The notes below the pieces were generated by a model that searched no databases, was not told the origin of the DNA, and saw only the letters and a list, made by a program, of their open reading frames with translations. From Minisyncoccota bacterium (GTDB lineage Bacteria; Patescibacteriota; Minisyncoccia; Phycocordibacterales; UBA12079), in contig JAGMBS010000005.1 in assembly GCA_023129575.1 (NCBI GenBank), positions 1 through 51,395 of the forward strand: a stretch of DNA of 51,395 nucleotides, given 5' to 3'. How positions within the stretch are numbered: the stretch's first letter is position 1; the number at the start of each line of letters is the position of its first letter. Shown here piece after piece: positions 18,316 through 26,634 of this stretch. The translations under genes were made by a program, and so were the position numbers.

Positions 18316-18347
18316 AAGTAAAATCGGCCACGCAATAGCCAACCATT

Positions 18348-18989
18348 ATGATAAAAACAAAAACACATATTCTTAAAGCGAGTGGAAAACTGCAACCTTT
18401 TATAGGTATTATCCGCCAGTCGGTTGATGAAGTTCTTGATGAAATCAGCGGAAAATTAACGCTTCCTCAAATTGATATTGTGGTGGCGGATAACCCAAAA
18501 GATACGATTTCTGAAATCGGGATCTGCGGAAATGTTTATACTCCGCATTTTGTGTTAATTAATATTGACCCTGAATTTTCGCAGATTAACAATATTCTTT
18601 CCAAAGAAATAAAAAGTACGCTGGCTCATGAATTGCATCACTGCGTCAGAATACAAGGCGTCGGATACGGGAAAACGCTCTTTGAAGCGATGGTTTCCGA
18701 GGGTTTGGCCGATCATTTTGACAGCGAAATAACGGGAGCTAAACCACGTCCTTGGAGCATTGCTCTTGACAATAAGCAGGCAAATAGATTGATGAAACTT
18801 GCTGAAAAAGAATTTTTTGCTTCAGATTATAATTATAATGACTGGTTTTTTGGCTCTGAAAAAAGACAAATACCAAAATGGACGGCGTACACGCTTGGTT
18901 TTAATATAGTCAGGGATTATATTGGGAAAACGGGAGAAACGGCCTCGGCGCTTGTTAATACAAAAGCGGAAAGATTTTATATTACTTAG
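18348..18989 (+). CDS. putative Zn-dependent protease (DUF2268-like)
   Basis: STLAHELHHCVRIQGVGYGKTLFEAMVSEGLADHF (HExxH-type). Confidence 0.8.
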   Translation: MIKTKTHILKASGKLQPFIGIIRQSVDEVLDEISGKLTLPQIDIVVADNPKDTISEIGICGNVYTPHFVLINIDPEFSQINNILSKEIKSTLAHELHHCVRIQGVGYGKTLFEAMVSEGLADHFDSEITGAKPRPWSIALDNKQANRLMKLAEKEFFASDYNYNDWFFGSEKRQIPKWTAYTLGFNIVRDYIGKTGETASALVNTKAERFYIT

Positions 18990-19009
18990 TAGTCGGACTA
19001 CTAAGTAAT
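18981..19009. repeat. GTC(S)GAC-core palindrome ATTACTTAGTAGTC-G-GACTACTAAGTAAT
   Basis: perfect 14-bp arms; supplies the stop codon of the upstream gene. Confidence 0.9.
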
Positions 19010-19051
19010 TGGGAAAAGTTGTGATTTTTGGTAAAATTGGATTTACCAAAC

Positions 19052-19122
19052 GCGGGCATAGTTTAGTGGTAGAATGACTGCCTTCCAAGCAGTAGACGGG
19101 ATTTCGATTATCCCTGCCCGCA
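19052..19122 (+). tRNA. tRNA-Gly (anticodon TCC)
   Basis: Acceptor GCGGGCA/TGCCCGC, anticodon arm CTGC-CTTCCAA-GCAG, T-arm GGGAT-TTCGATT-ATCCC. Confidence 0.9.
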
Positions 19123-19374
19123 CAGATTTAGAGAGTAGAAAGTGGAATGTAGAAAGTAGGAGACAAAAAATATAAATTTAATGCAAATTAACAAACAAAA
19201 CATTTAAAACTGTGGATAAATCTGTGCATAACGGGCATAACTTGACCTTTAGAAAACGCGCTTTTGTCTTTTTGAAATTCATAAATTATTCAAGAAACGG
19301 CTATAAATAAGGTTTTTGTTTAAAAATAAACAAAAAGACATAAATATTTTTGCGTAATTTATTTGCTAAATAAA

Positions 19375-19815
19375 ATGGCAAAATCAGAAAAAAGAAAAAT
19401 TGGCGATATTGGAGAAAATATTGCCTGCCGTTTTCTTGAAAAGAGGGGATTCAAAATAATAGATAGGAATTATTTGAAGAAATGGGGCGAGATTGATATT
19501 GTCGCGCGGAAAAAACAGGGTCTGAAAGATAAAATTTTGAAACGGCCGACGGATAACAAAATTTATTTTGTAGAAGTTAAAACCGTTTCATGCGAAAATA
19601 TTCGAGGCGGAATTACGGCTAAAATGAGAAATTATCAGGTGGATAATAATGTGCATCCTTGGAAATTGCAAAGATTAGCGAGGGTTTTTCAAACATATTT
19701 ATTAGATAAGCGAATTTCAGACGAAACGGAGTGGCGATTTGATATTATAATTGCCTTTTTGGATATAAAGGACAAAATTTCAAGAATAAAATATCTAAAG
19801 GACATAATAATATAA
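19375..19815 (+). CDS. YraN/UPF0102-family predicted endonuclease
   Basis: GDIGENIACRFLEKRGFKIIDRNYLKKWGEIDIVAR...IYFVEVKT. Confidence 0.88.
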   Translation: MAKSEKRKIGDIGENIACRFLEKRGFKIIDRNYLKKWGEIDIVARKKQGLKDKILKRPTDNKIYFVEVKTVSCENIRGGITAKMRNYQVDNNVHPWKLQRLARVFQTYLLDKRISDETEWRFDIIIAFLDIKDKISRIKYLKDIII

Positions 19816-20066
19816 AAGACAAAATATTGGTTTTGTTTTAAATTTAAGTTTTGTTTAAGAATGGATTTTTAAAAAACTGTTTATTTTCTTTTTAATTAAT
19901 TTATAAAGAGTTTGGTTGTTACTTATTTTATGATTTAGGGTAAGACCAAAGTATTTTGTTAGAAAATTTAGCAAAGATATTTGTTTTTGAATTTAAAAAA
20001 ATTACTGGAAAAAGTGTTTATTTCTCACGGTTTATTGATTGGGCAAATTGCAATTAAGGTTATTTT

Positions 20067-20891
20067 TTAAAATCTAGTAATATCTACTGATAACCACAAA
20101 TGATCGGATTCAAAACTTCCGCTTTTTGTATTTGTTATTTTTGTATTTTTAGACACAAAAATGTGATCTAGTATTTTCATTTTAGGAAAACCCAAAATCT
20201 GACAAGTTGGGCAGGTTTTTGTTTTGTTGTTTACTGATTTTAATCCTAATATTTTAAACCTTTTTATAGAATTAATGTTTTCTTCTGTTGCATTAAAATC
20301 TCCTGCAACAATAACCTCGTTTCCTGCTTTTCTTTCTTTTTTAATTATTTCTGCGATTTCTAATATTTGTTGTTTCCAAAGATTTGGATAACAACTGCTT
20401 AGATGTAGCCCTATAATAATTATAGGTGAATTGTTTATTTTTAAACCGGCGGTTCCTCCTCCCGAACCGGCTCTATTTATTTGCGTTAAAGGTTTTATTT
20501 TAGTATCAGTAGCTTTGAGTTTAGAGGCTGCTAAAGTGCAAACAGTTGCATCATTATGATGGGCGGATTTTCCCCAAGCAAAGGAGTTAAAACCTTCTAA
20601 TTTTAGTTTTTTCTCGATTTCTTCTTTGTGAGTTTGAAAAATTAATTCATTCAAAATAATGATATTAGGATGTTGTTTTTTTATTACATTTAAAATAGTT
20701 TTTAAATTACTGTTTTTAGAAATAAATTTTAGTCGTTTGGGGTTGTCCCTAAGTTTTATATATTTTCCTATAATGGGAAGAAAAGGGAATATCCAGCCGT
20801 GAATACCAAAATGCCCGTACAAATTCCACCAAATAGAGTTCATTTTAGGTAATCCAAAAGATGTATTGGCAGTGAGTATTCTAACTCTCAT
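20067..20891 (-). CDS. endonuclease/exonuclease/phosphatase-family protein
   Basis: HPNIIILNELIFQTH, NEVIVAGDFNATEENI, KILDHIFVSKN, ESDHLWLSVDI. Confidence 0.85.
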   Translation of the reverse strand: MRVRILTANTSFGLPKMNSIWWNLYGHFGIHGWIFPFLPIIGKYIKLRDNPKRLKFISKNSNLKTILNVIKKQHPNIIILNELIFQTHKEEIEKKLKLEGFNSFAWGKSAHHNDATVCTLAASKLKATDTKIKPLTQINRAGSGGGTAGLKINNSPIIIIGLHLSSCYPNLWKQQILEIAEIIKKERKAGNEVIVAGDFNATEENINSIKRFKILGLKSVNNKTKTCPTCQILGFPKMKILDHIFVSKNTKITNTKSGSFESDHLWLSVDITRF

Positions 20892-20940
20892 TATGTTAAT
20901 AATATAATATTATTTAAAATAAAAAAGGATGTTTTTAATG

Positions 20941-21013
20941 TCGGGGTGCCGGGATTCGAACCCGGAGTCGCTCGCTCCCAAAGCGAGAATGTTAGCCGTT
21001 ACACCACACCCCG
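20941..21013 (-). tRNA. tRNA-Pro (anticodon TGG)
   Basis: reverse complement CGGGGTG...CTCGC-TTTGGGA-GCGAG...CCGGGTTCGAATCCCGGCACCCCGA. Confidence 0.92.
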
Positions 21014-21078
21014 TTTTTTTTGTCTCAAACAATATACCATATTTGACCCAGTTTTGGAATTGGACTTTATAATTAAAT

Positions 21079-21105
21079 ATCCTCCTATGCTAAAGCTGCG
21101 GAGGA
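21079..21105. repeat. palindrome family C copy 1 (intergenic)
   Basis: ATCCTCCTATGCTAAAGCTGCGGAGGAT. Confidence 0.65.
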
Positions 21106-21153
21106 TTATTTTTTGATTTGACAATTAAGTTGCCAAATCAAAAAATAAAAAAA

Positions 21154-21179
21154 CCGGGCTGTGTCTCAAGACAGCCCGG
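21154..21179 (-). terminator. terminator hairpin for the downstream minus-strand ORF
   Basis: CCGGGCTGT-loop-ACAGCCCGG; T run on the minus strand. Confidence 0.8.
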
Positions 21180-21195
21180 GTTTTGAGATTATTCA

Positions 21196-21441
21196 TTACT
21201 CAACATGAATAATTTCGTATTTTTTCGGAAGGGGTGACAGAGGCAAATTGTCTCCGTTTGCCTTTGTTACTCTAACGATAGTGTTTTGCGACATCGATTT
21301 ATAGACAATCGGTATCGTGGCCCATTTATGGGCCAACAGAATAAAAAACAATAAAAAAGTAACAAGAAAAACAAAAATTATTATAAATCCCATGGCCTTG
21401 TTTTCTTTATGGACAGTTTGCCCACAATATATTTTTTCCAT
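21196..21441 (-). CDS. small hypothetical membrane protein
   Basis: ATG preceded by GGAGG; TM segment GFIIIFVFLVTFLLFFILLA; own terminator. Confidence 0.6.
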   Translation of the reverse strand: MEKIYCGQTVHKENKAMGFIIIFVFLVTFLLFFILLAHKWATIPIVYKSMSQNTIVRVTKANGDNLPLSPLPKKYEIIHVE

Positions 21442-21678
21442 TTTTCCCTCCTTCAAAATTTTTTAAGTTTTGAATAACTCAACGGGTTGAGTTATTCAGT
21501 TTTTGGTAAGAACATCTGCCCATAATGATAACATTAAAATATAATTTGTCAACCCTGTTAAAAAATTAGTATTTAACAGGGTCAAGATACTAAAAATAGT
21601 GGCGCTTGTGATAGAAGGAAAGACAGTGTAAAATGAAAAAATCAAAAGTTTATTAAATAAAATTAACCAAAAATTATT

Positions 21679-22734
21679 ATGTTCAATCAATTATCGCAAG
21701 CGGACTGGAATGTCACTTTTTTAGGCAACAGCGTTTTGGATTATTTAATCGCGCTGGGGTTGTTTGCGGCCTTTTGCGTCGTTTTTCGCATTTTTCAAAA
21801 AATCATCTTGAAGCGTTTGGAAAAATTGGCGGGCAAGACCGAAACCGAGATTGACGATATTTTGATTGAAGCGGTTCGCAGTTTAACTCCGCCGTTTTAT
21901 TATTTTGTTTCTCTTTATCTTGTTTTGCCGTTTTTGGTAATTTCAGCGGGAGTTTTGGGTTTTATAAAAGGAGTGCTGGTTATTTTAATTATGTACCAAA
22001 TAATTAAATCCCTGCAAATAGTGATTGACTATATTTTTGAAAAATTGGCCGGCAAAAAAGAGGACGCGGGAACAAAATTGGCTTTTGCGTATTTGGGCAA
22101 ATTTGTAAAAATCGCGGTTTGGGTGCTGGGTATTTTATTGGTTTTGTCCAATTTGGGCGTGAATGTCAATTCACTTTTGGCGGGCTTGGGGATTGGCGGG
22201 GTCGCCTTCGCCTTTGCCTTCAAAAATATTTTAGGGGATTTATTTAGTTCCTTCGTGATATTTTTTGACAAGCCGTTTCTGCCCGGGGACTTTATTATGA
22301 TGGGGGACATAAAAGGAACAGTGCAAAAAATTGGAATTAAGACAACTCGTTTGCGCGCGCGCACGGGCGAGGAAATTATCGTGGCGAATCAGGCCCTGAC
22401 CTCGGCAAAATTATTTAATTATAAAAATATAGAAGAAAGAAAAGCCACTTTTTCGTTTGGGGTGACTTATGAAACCGCGACGGAGAAATTAAAAGAAATT
22501 CCTCAAATGGTGGCCGAGATTATTTCCGGGATGGAAAAAACGCGGTTTGAAAGGGCGCATTTTAACCGTTTTGACGATTCGGCTTTAAATTTTGATGTTC
22601 TTTATTTTATGACCGTGCGAGATTACGCGAAATATCTGGACACACAACAGGCGATAAATCTGAAAATTTTAGAAAAATTTGAGAAAGAGGGGATTGAGAT
22701 GGCTTATCCAACCAGAACTGTTTATTCTAAATAG
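21679..22734 (+). CDS. MscS-family mechanosensitive ion channel
   Basis: LLAGLGIGGVAFAFAFKNILGDLFSSFVIFFDKPFLPGDFIMMGDIKGTVQKIGIKTTRLR. Confidence 0.95.
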   Translation: MFNQLSQADWNVTFLGNSVLDYLIALGLFAAFCVVFRIFQKIILKRLEKLAGKTETEIDDILIEAVRSLTPPFYYFVSLYLVLPFLVISAGVLGFIKGVLVILIMYQIIKSLQIVIDYIFEKLAGKKEDAGTKLAFAYLGKFVKIAVWVLGILLVLSNLGVNVNSLLAGLGIGGVAFAFAFKNILGDLFSSFVIFFDKPFLPGDFIMMGDIKGTVQKIGIKTTRLRARTGEEIIVANQALTSAKLFNYKNIEERKATFSFGVTYETATEKLKEIPQMVAEIISGMEKTRFERAHFNRFDDSALNFDVLYFMTVRDYAKYLDTQQAINLKILEKFEKEGIEMAYPTRTVYSK

Positions 22735-22807
22735 TAGATACTTGGAGACCCATTCTCCAAGTTCCCAAATGAATTAAGCGTAAGGATGATAAAATCAGGG
22801 AAAATTT

Positions 22808-23785
22808 GTGATAAAAAATAACAAACAAAATTTAATAATTTACCAAACAAAAAGCGGAGAAATAAAATTCCGCGGGGATTTTGATCGTGATACGGTTTGG
22901 GGAAGTTTAAATCAAATTGCTGAGCTTTTTGATATTGATAAATCAGGTGTTTCAAGACATATAAAAAATATTTTCAAATCCGGGGAATTGAATGAAAATT
23001 CAACTGTTGCAAAAATTGCAACAGTTCAAAAAGAAGGAGATAAAAAAGTTAAGCGAGATATTGAATACTTTAATTTAGATGTTATCTTGTCGGTCGGTTA
23101 TCGTGTAGATTCAAAACAAGCAACCCAATTTCGCATTTGGGCGACCAAAACTCTCAAAAAGCATCTCGTAGACGGCTACACCATCAACAAAAAACGAATT
23201 GGCGCCAATTATCAAAAATTTCTGAAAGCTGTGGCGGATGTTAAGGCGCTTTTGCCTGCCGGGAACCGATTAGATACAAAAGATGTTTTAGAATTGATAA
23301 ACTCTTTCGCCGAAACTTGGTTTTCATTGGATGCTTACGATATGGAAAAATTTCCCAAAGATAAAATCACAAAAAAGCAAATTTCTTTTACGGCGGAGGA
23401 ACTTTCTCAAGCGCTCTTGAAATTTAAACAAGAACTTACAGTCAAAAAACAGGCGACAGAGATTTTTGGTCAAGAAAGAAATAAAAATTCAGTAGAGGGA
23501 ATTGTGGGGAATGTGTTTCAATCCTTCGCCAAAAAAGATTTATATCCAAATACGGAAGACAAGGCCTCGCACCTGCTGTATTTTATGGTCAAAAATCACC
23601 CCTTTGTGGATGGCAATAAAAGAAGCGGCGCTTTCGCTTTTGTGTGGTTTTTGCGCAAATCCGGTGTTTTGCGCGCCAGTTTAACACCGGAAGCTCTTAC
23701 AGCTTTGACTTTATTAGTCGCTGAAAGTAACCCAAAAGACAAAGACAAAATCACAAAATTGATTATTTTGTTGTTGAAAAAATAA
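22808..23785 (+). CDS. RhuM-like N-terminus fused to Fic/DOC-like domain
   Basis: DTVWGSLNQIAELFDIDKSGVSRHIKNIFKSGEL (RhuM); HPFVDGNKRSGAFAFVWFL (Fic HPFxxGNKR). Confidence 0.88.
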   Translation: MIKNNKQNLIIYQTKSGEIKFRGDFDRDTVWGSLNQIAELFDIDKSGVSRHIKNIFKSGELNENSTVAKIATVQKEGDKKVKRDIEYFNLDVILSVGYRVDSKQATQFRIWATKTLKKHLVDGYTINKKRIGANYQKFLKAVADVKALLPAGNRLDTKDVLELINSFAETWFSLDAYDMEKFPKDKITKKQISFTAEELSQALLKFKQELTVKKQATEIFGQERNKNSVEGIVGNVFQSFAKKDLYPNTEDKASHLLYFMVKNHPFVDGNKRSGAFAFVWFLRKSGVLRASLTPEALTALTLLVAESNPKDKDKITKLIILLLKK

Positions 23786-23836
23786 TTGGTTTGGCGTTTG
23801 AAAACAAGACGGTTTTTTGTTAAACTATTTTGAAAC

Positions 23837-23907
23837 GCGGGTATAGTTTAGTGGTATGACGCATCCTTGCCAAGGATGAGACGGGGTTTCGATTACCCCT
23901 ACCCGCA
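23837..23907 (+). tRNA. tRNA-Gly (anticodon GCC)
   Basis: Acceptor GCGGGTA/TACCCGC, anticodon arm CATCC-TTGCCAA-GGATG. Confidence 0.9.
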
Positions 23908-23936
23908 CAATTTTACTATATTTAAAATAAATAATT

Positions 23937-25547
23937 ATGGCTTCCAAATACTTATCGTCTCTTTCTAAAAAAGAATATCAGGATTTAACTGAAAAATTAT
24001 TAAGAATTCAAAATAATAAGTGTTTTATCTGTTGTAAAATCATTGATTCAGAAATTCAAGATACAAACATAGATCACATTGTTCCATTGGCAAATAGAGG
24101 TAAGGACTCAGAAGAAAATTTTGCAGTTACCCACGAAAGTTGTAATAAATCAAAACAGGATGCTAATTTAAAAATTGCAAGAATTTTACATAAACTTAAA
24201 GAAATTCAACAACAGGTTCGTGAAACGGAAAATAAATCTGCTTCTTTGAAACATGTACTCCAAAAATATGGTGGCTCAAAATATAATTTTAAATTTAAAG
24301 AAAACGGCAATTTAATTGAATACAGTTTTTCCGAAATAAATGATAATAATATTTACAAAACTGTAATTTTTACCGATCATCTCTCAAAAGAAAAATCTTG
24401 TTTTCTTGAAGTGCCATTGGAATATATTTATCATGATGAAATTATCAACCCAAGAGGTATCAACAGCAGTATAAGTAAACTCATTAAGGAATTTGATAAA
24501 GGAAATCCGCAACTTCATTTGGGTCTTGCAAGAATAGATAAAGGTCAACTAAAAATATTTGACGGGCAACACAAAACTGTTGCGCAAATTTTGTTAGGAA
24601 ATAAAAAATTAGTCATCAGAATGTTTATTCAGCCAGATATTGACAGATTAACTGAAACAAACACAAACGCAGGGAGCATTTTACGACAGATTGCATTTGA
24701 TAAATCTATAATGCGTCAATTAAATAATACACTTTATTCTGAACGAGTTAAAAAATATCAAGAAGATTTTAATTTAGATTCAGACAATTTTTCATTTTCC
24801 GAACAACAACTTATAGAACACTTTAGAGGAGAAAGTGCAAATATAAAAAAATACATCATTGACAGTATCAAACATGCAATTACAAATGAAAAAGAGAATA
24901 AATTAAAAGATTACATTGATTTTGAAGGTAGAGCAAAAGAATTACCTATTTCTTATAGTGCTTATGATAAAACAGTGCTTGCTAATTTTATTAATTCTAA
25001 ACTTATTTTAAAAACCCCAATTAATCATAAATCAGACGAGGGGTTAAATCCAAGAGAATTAGAAATAAAACAGATAGTTGAATTATTAAATATAATTGCA
25101 GAAGAAATATATATAAATAAATTCCAACCAGAAATTGGTGTATCTCGTATTGAAAACAAAATCATTAATCATAAAGATGCCGATATCACAGATAACCATC
25201 TTGTTGCTTATAGAATAAGCAGGGAAGAAATATTATTTAATTGGCTTATTTACTTAAAAGAGGTAATTAAAGTGTATTTTACGAATACTGGAAAAATATT
25301 TGATGAAAAAAAGGTCTTTCAATATCAGTTTGATGAACAACTTTGGAAAAATATTCGCAACTTTATTAAAAACTTAAAAGAATTACCTCTCTGGAAAGAT
25401 AAAAGTATGGCAAGTACGGTTTTTGCTGGGAAAAATAATTATGAATATTGGAAAACCGTTTTTGCAACAGGTAAAAGTCCTGATGGAGTAGATATATTGA
25501 CCAAACCCTTAAATTTTATTGAAATGATTAACGATCATAATGAATAA
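23937..25547 (+). CDS. HNH endonuclease domain fused to a DGQHR/ParB-like domain
   Basis: CFICCKII...NIDHIVPLANRGKDSEENFAVTHESCNKSKQD (HNH); GQLKIFDGQHKTVAQILLGNKKLVIRMFI (DGQHR-like). Confidence 0.75.
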   Translation: MASKYLSSLSKKEYQDLTEKLLRIQNNKCFICCKIIDSEIQDTNIDHIVPLANRGKDSEENFAVTHESCNKSKQDANLKIARILHKLKEIQQQVRETENKSASLKHVLQKYGGSKYNFKFKENGNLIEYSFSEINDNNIYKTVIFTDHLSKEKSCFLEVPLEYIYHDEIINPRGINSSISKLIKEFDKGNPQLHLGLARIDKGQLKIFDGQHKTVAQILLGNKKLVIRMFIQPDIDRLTETNTNAGSILRQIAFDKSIMRQLNNTLYSERVKKYQEDFNLDSDNFSFSEQQLIEHFRGESANIKKYIIDSIKHAITNEKENKLKDYIDFEGRAKELPISYSAYDKTVLANFINSKLILKTPINHKSDEGLNPRELEIKQIVELLNIIAEEIYINKFQPEIGVSRIENKIINHKDADITDNHLVAYRISREEILFNWLIYLKEVIKVYFTNTGKIFDEKKVFQYQFDEQLWKNIRNFIKNLKELPLWKDKSMASTVFAGKNNYEYWKTVFATGKSPDGVDILTKPLNFIEMINDHNE

Positions 25548-25599
25548 TCAAAAAAAAACGATTTTTGCATCCCCGTCTTGCTCGTGTTAATATGAAGGT

Positions 25600-25872
25600 A
25601 TGAAAAAGGAATTATTAAATTATAGAATTATTGTCAGCCCTGATATTCAAACGGGGACTGGGAAAAAAGGTTTCACGGCGCTGTGCCCTACTTTGGGGGT
25701 GGCTGATGATGGAGACACTATCGAAGAAGCATTAACAAATGTTAAAGGAGCTATCAATGCTTATGTTAAAAGTTTGGCTGAGGATAAAGAAATAATTCCA
25801 ACAGATAATCCTGTAAAAGATTTTATAACTACAACCCAAGTTGAAATTTCTAATTCTTTGCAAATTGCTTAA
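25600..25872 (+). CDS. hicB: HicB-family antitoxin
   Basis: KGFTALCPTLGVADDGDTIEEALTNVKGAINAYVKSL. Confidence 0.85.
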   Translation: MKKELLNYRIIVSPDIQTGTGKKGFTALCPTLGVADDGDTIEEALTNVKGAINAYVKSLAEDKEIIPTDNPVKDFITTTQVEISNSLQIA

Positions 25873-25878
25873 AATATA

Positions 25879-26100
25879 ATGAGTGGATTTCCAGAAATAA
25901 AACCAAAAAAGATTATAAAAATACTTTTATCTTTTGGTTTTGTGGAAAGAGAGGGTAAGGGTAGTCATATTGTTTTCAATCATTCCGATGGGAGGAGAAC
26001 AGTTGTACCAAACCACAAACGCCCTTTACAAATAGGAACCATATCAGCAATTTTGCGACAAGCCGAGATTTCTAAGAAAGAATTTTTGGATCTATTGTAA
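25879..26100 (+). CDS. hicA: HicA-family toxin
   Basis: KPKKIIKILLSFGFVEREGKGSHIVFNHSDGRRTVVPNHKRPLQIGTISAILRQAEI. Confidence 0.9.
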   Translation: MSGFPEIKPKKIIKILLSFGFVEREGKGSHIVFNHSDGRRTVVPNHKRPLQIGTISAILRQAEISKKEFLDLL

Positions 26101-26121
26101 AATCAAAGGATATTAACTAAC

Positions 26122-26164
26122 AAAAACCGCCGAGTTTTCCGTAGGAAAACTCGGCGGTTTTTTA
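26122..26164. terminator. bidirectional terminator
   Basis: AAAAACCGCCGAGTTTTCC-GTA-GGAAAACTCGGCGGTTTTT. Confidence 0.88.
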
Positions 26165-26197
26165 GTTTTTACCCAACTGTTTTAGAATGTTAAGCGA

Positions 26198-26476
26198 TTA
26201 ACCTTGTTTAACAGTGTCTTTAAGGGTTTTGGAAGCCCTGAATTTTGGCACTCTCATTGCCGGCACATCAATTGATTCGCCGGTGCGAGGGTTGCGAGCT
26301 TTTCTCGCCGCCCTCATTTTAGCGGAGAAAATACCAAAACCCGCCACGGAAACATCTTCGCCTTTTTTAAGAGTATCAATGATAGAGTCAAAAATGACAT
26401 CGACTACTTTTTCGGCTTCAACTTTTGTGCTGCCCAAAACGGTATGCACTTGTTCCACAATTGCTTGTTTGTTCAT
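26198..26476 (-). CDS. HU-family DNA-binding protein
   Basis: GFGIFSAKMRAARKARNPRTGESIDVPAMRVPKFRASKTLKD. Confidence 0.95.
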   Translation of the reverse strand: MNKQAIVEQVHTVLGSTKVEAEKVVDVIFDSIIDTLKKGEDVSVAGFGIFSAKMRAARKARNPRTGESIDVPAMRVPKFRASKTLKDTVKQG

Positions 26477-26574
26477 AAAAATAATTATTGATTAAATTTT
26501 ATAAATTTATAAAACGACCTTTATAAATGCTAATAAATACAAATACATTATATATCACACTATTTTTAACGCAA

Positions 26575-26623
26575 GCCCCGTTAGAGATAAGAAACCAAAG
26601 GTTTCTGTCATCTCTAACGGGGC
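26575..26623. repeat. 49-bp palindromic element, family B copy 2
   Basis: GCCCCGTTAGAGATAAGAAACCAAAGGTTTCTGTCATCTCTAACGGGGC. Confidence 0.92.
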
Positions 26624-26634
26624 AAGCCCCATCG

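Noticed and set aside
18013-18342. ORFs on both strands across the tRNA-Arg region (102 aa plus, 99 aa and 61 aa minus)
   Set aside because: They translate through the tRNA and the structured element; no SD, no family similarity
23837-26164. Integrated element bounded by tRNA-Gly(GCC) 3' end direct repeats
   Set aside because: No second copy of the tRNA 3' end found downstream of HicBA, so att-site evidence is lacking
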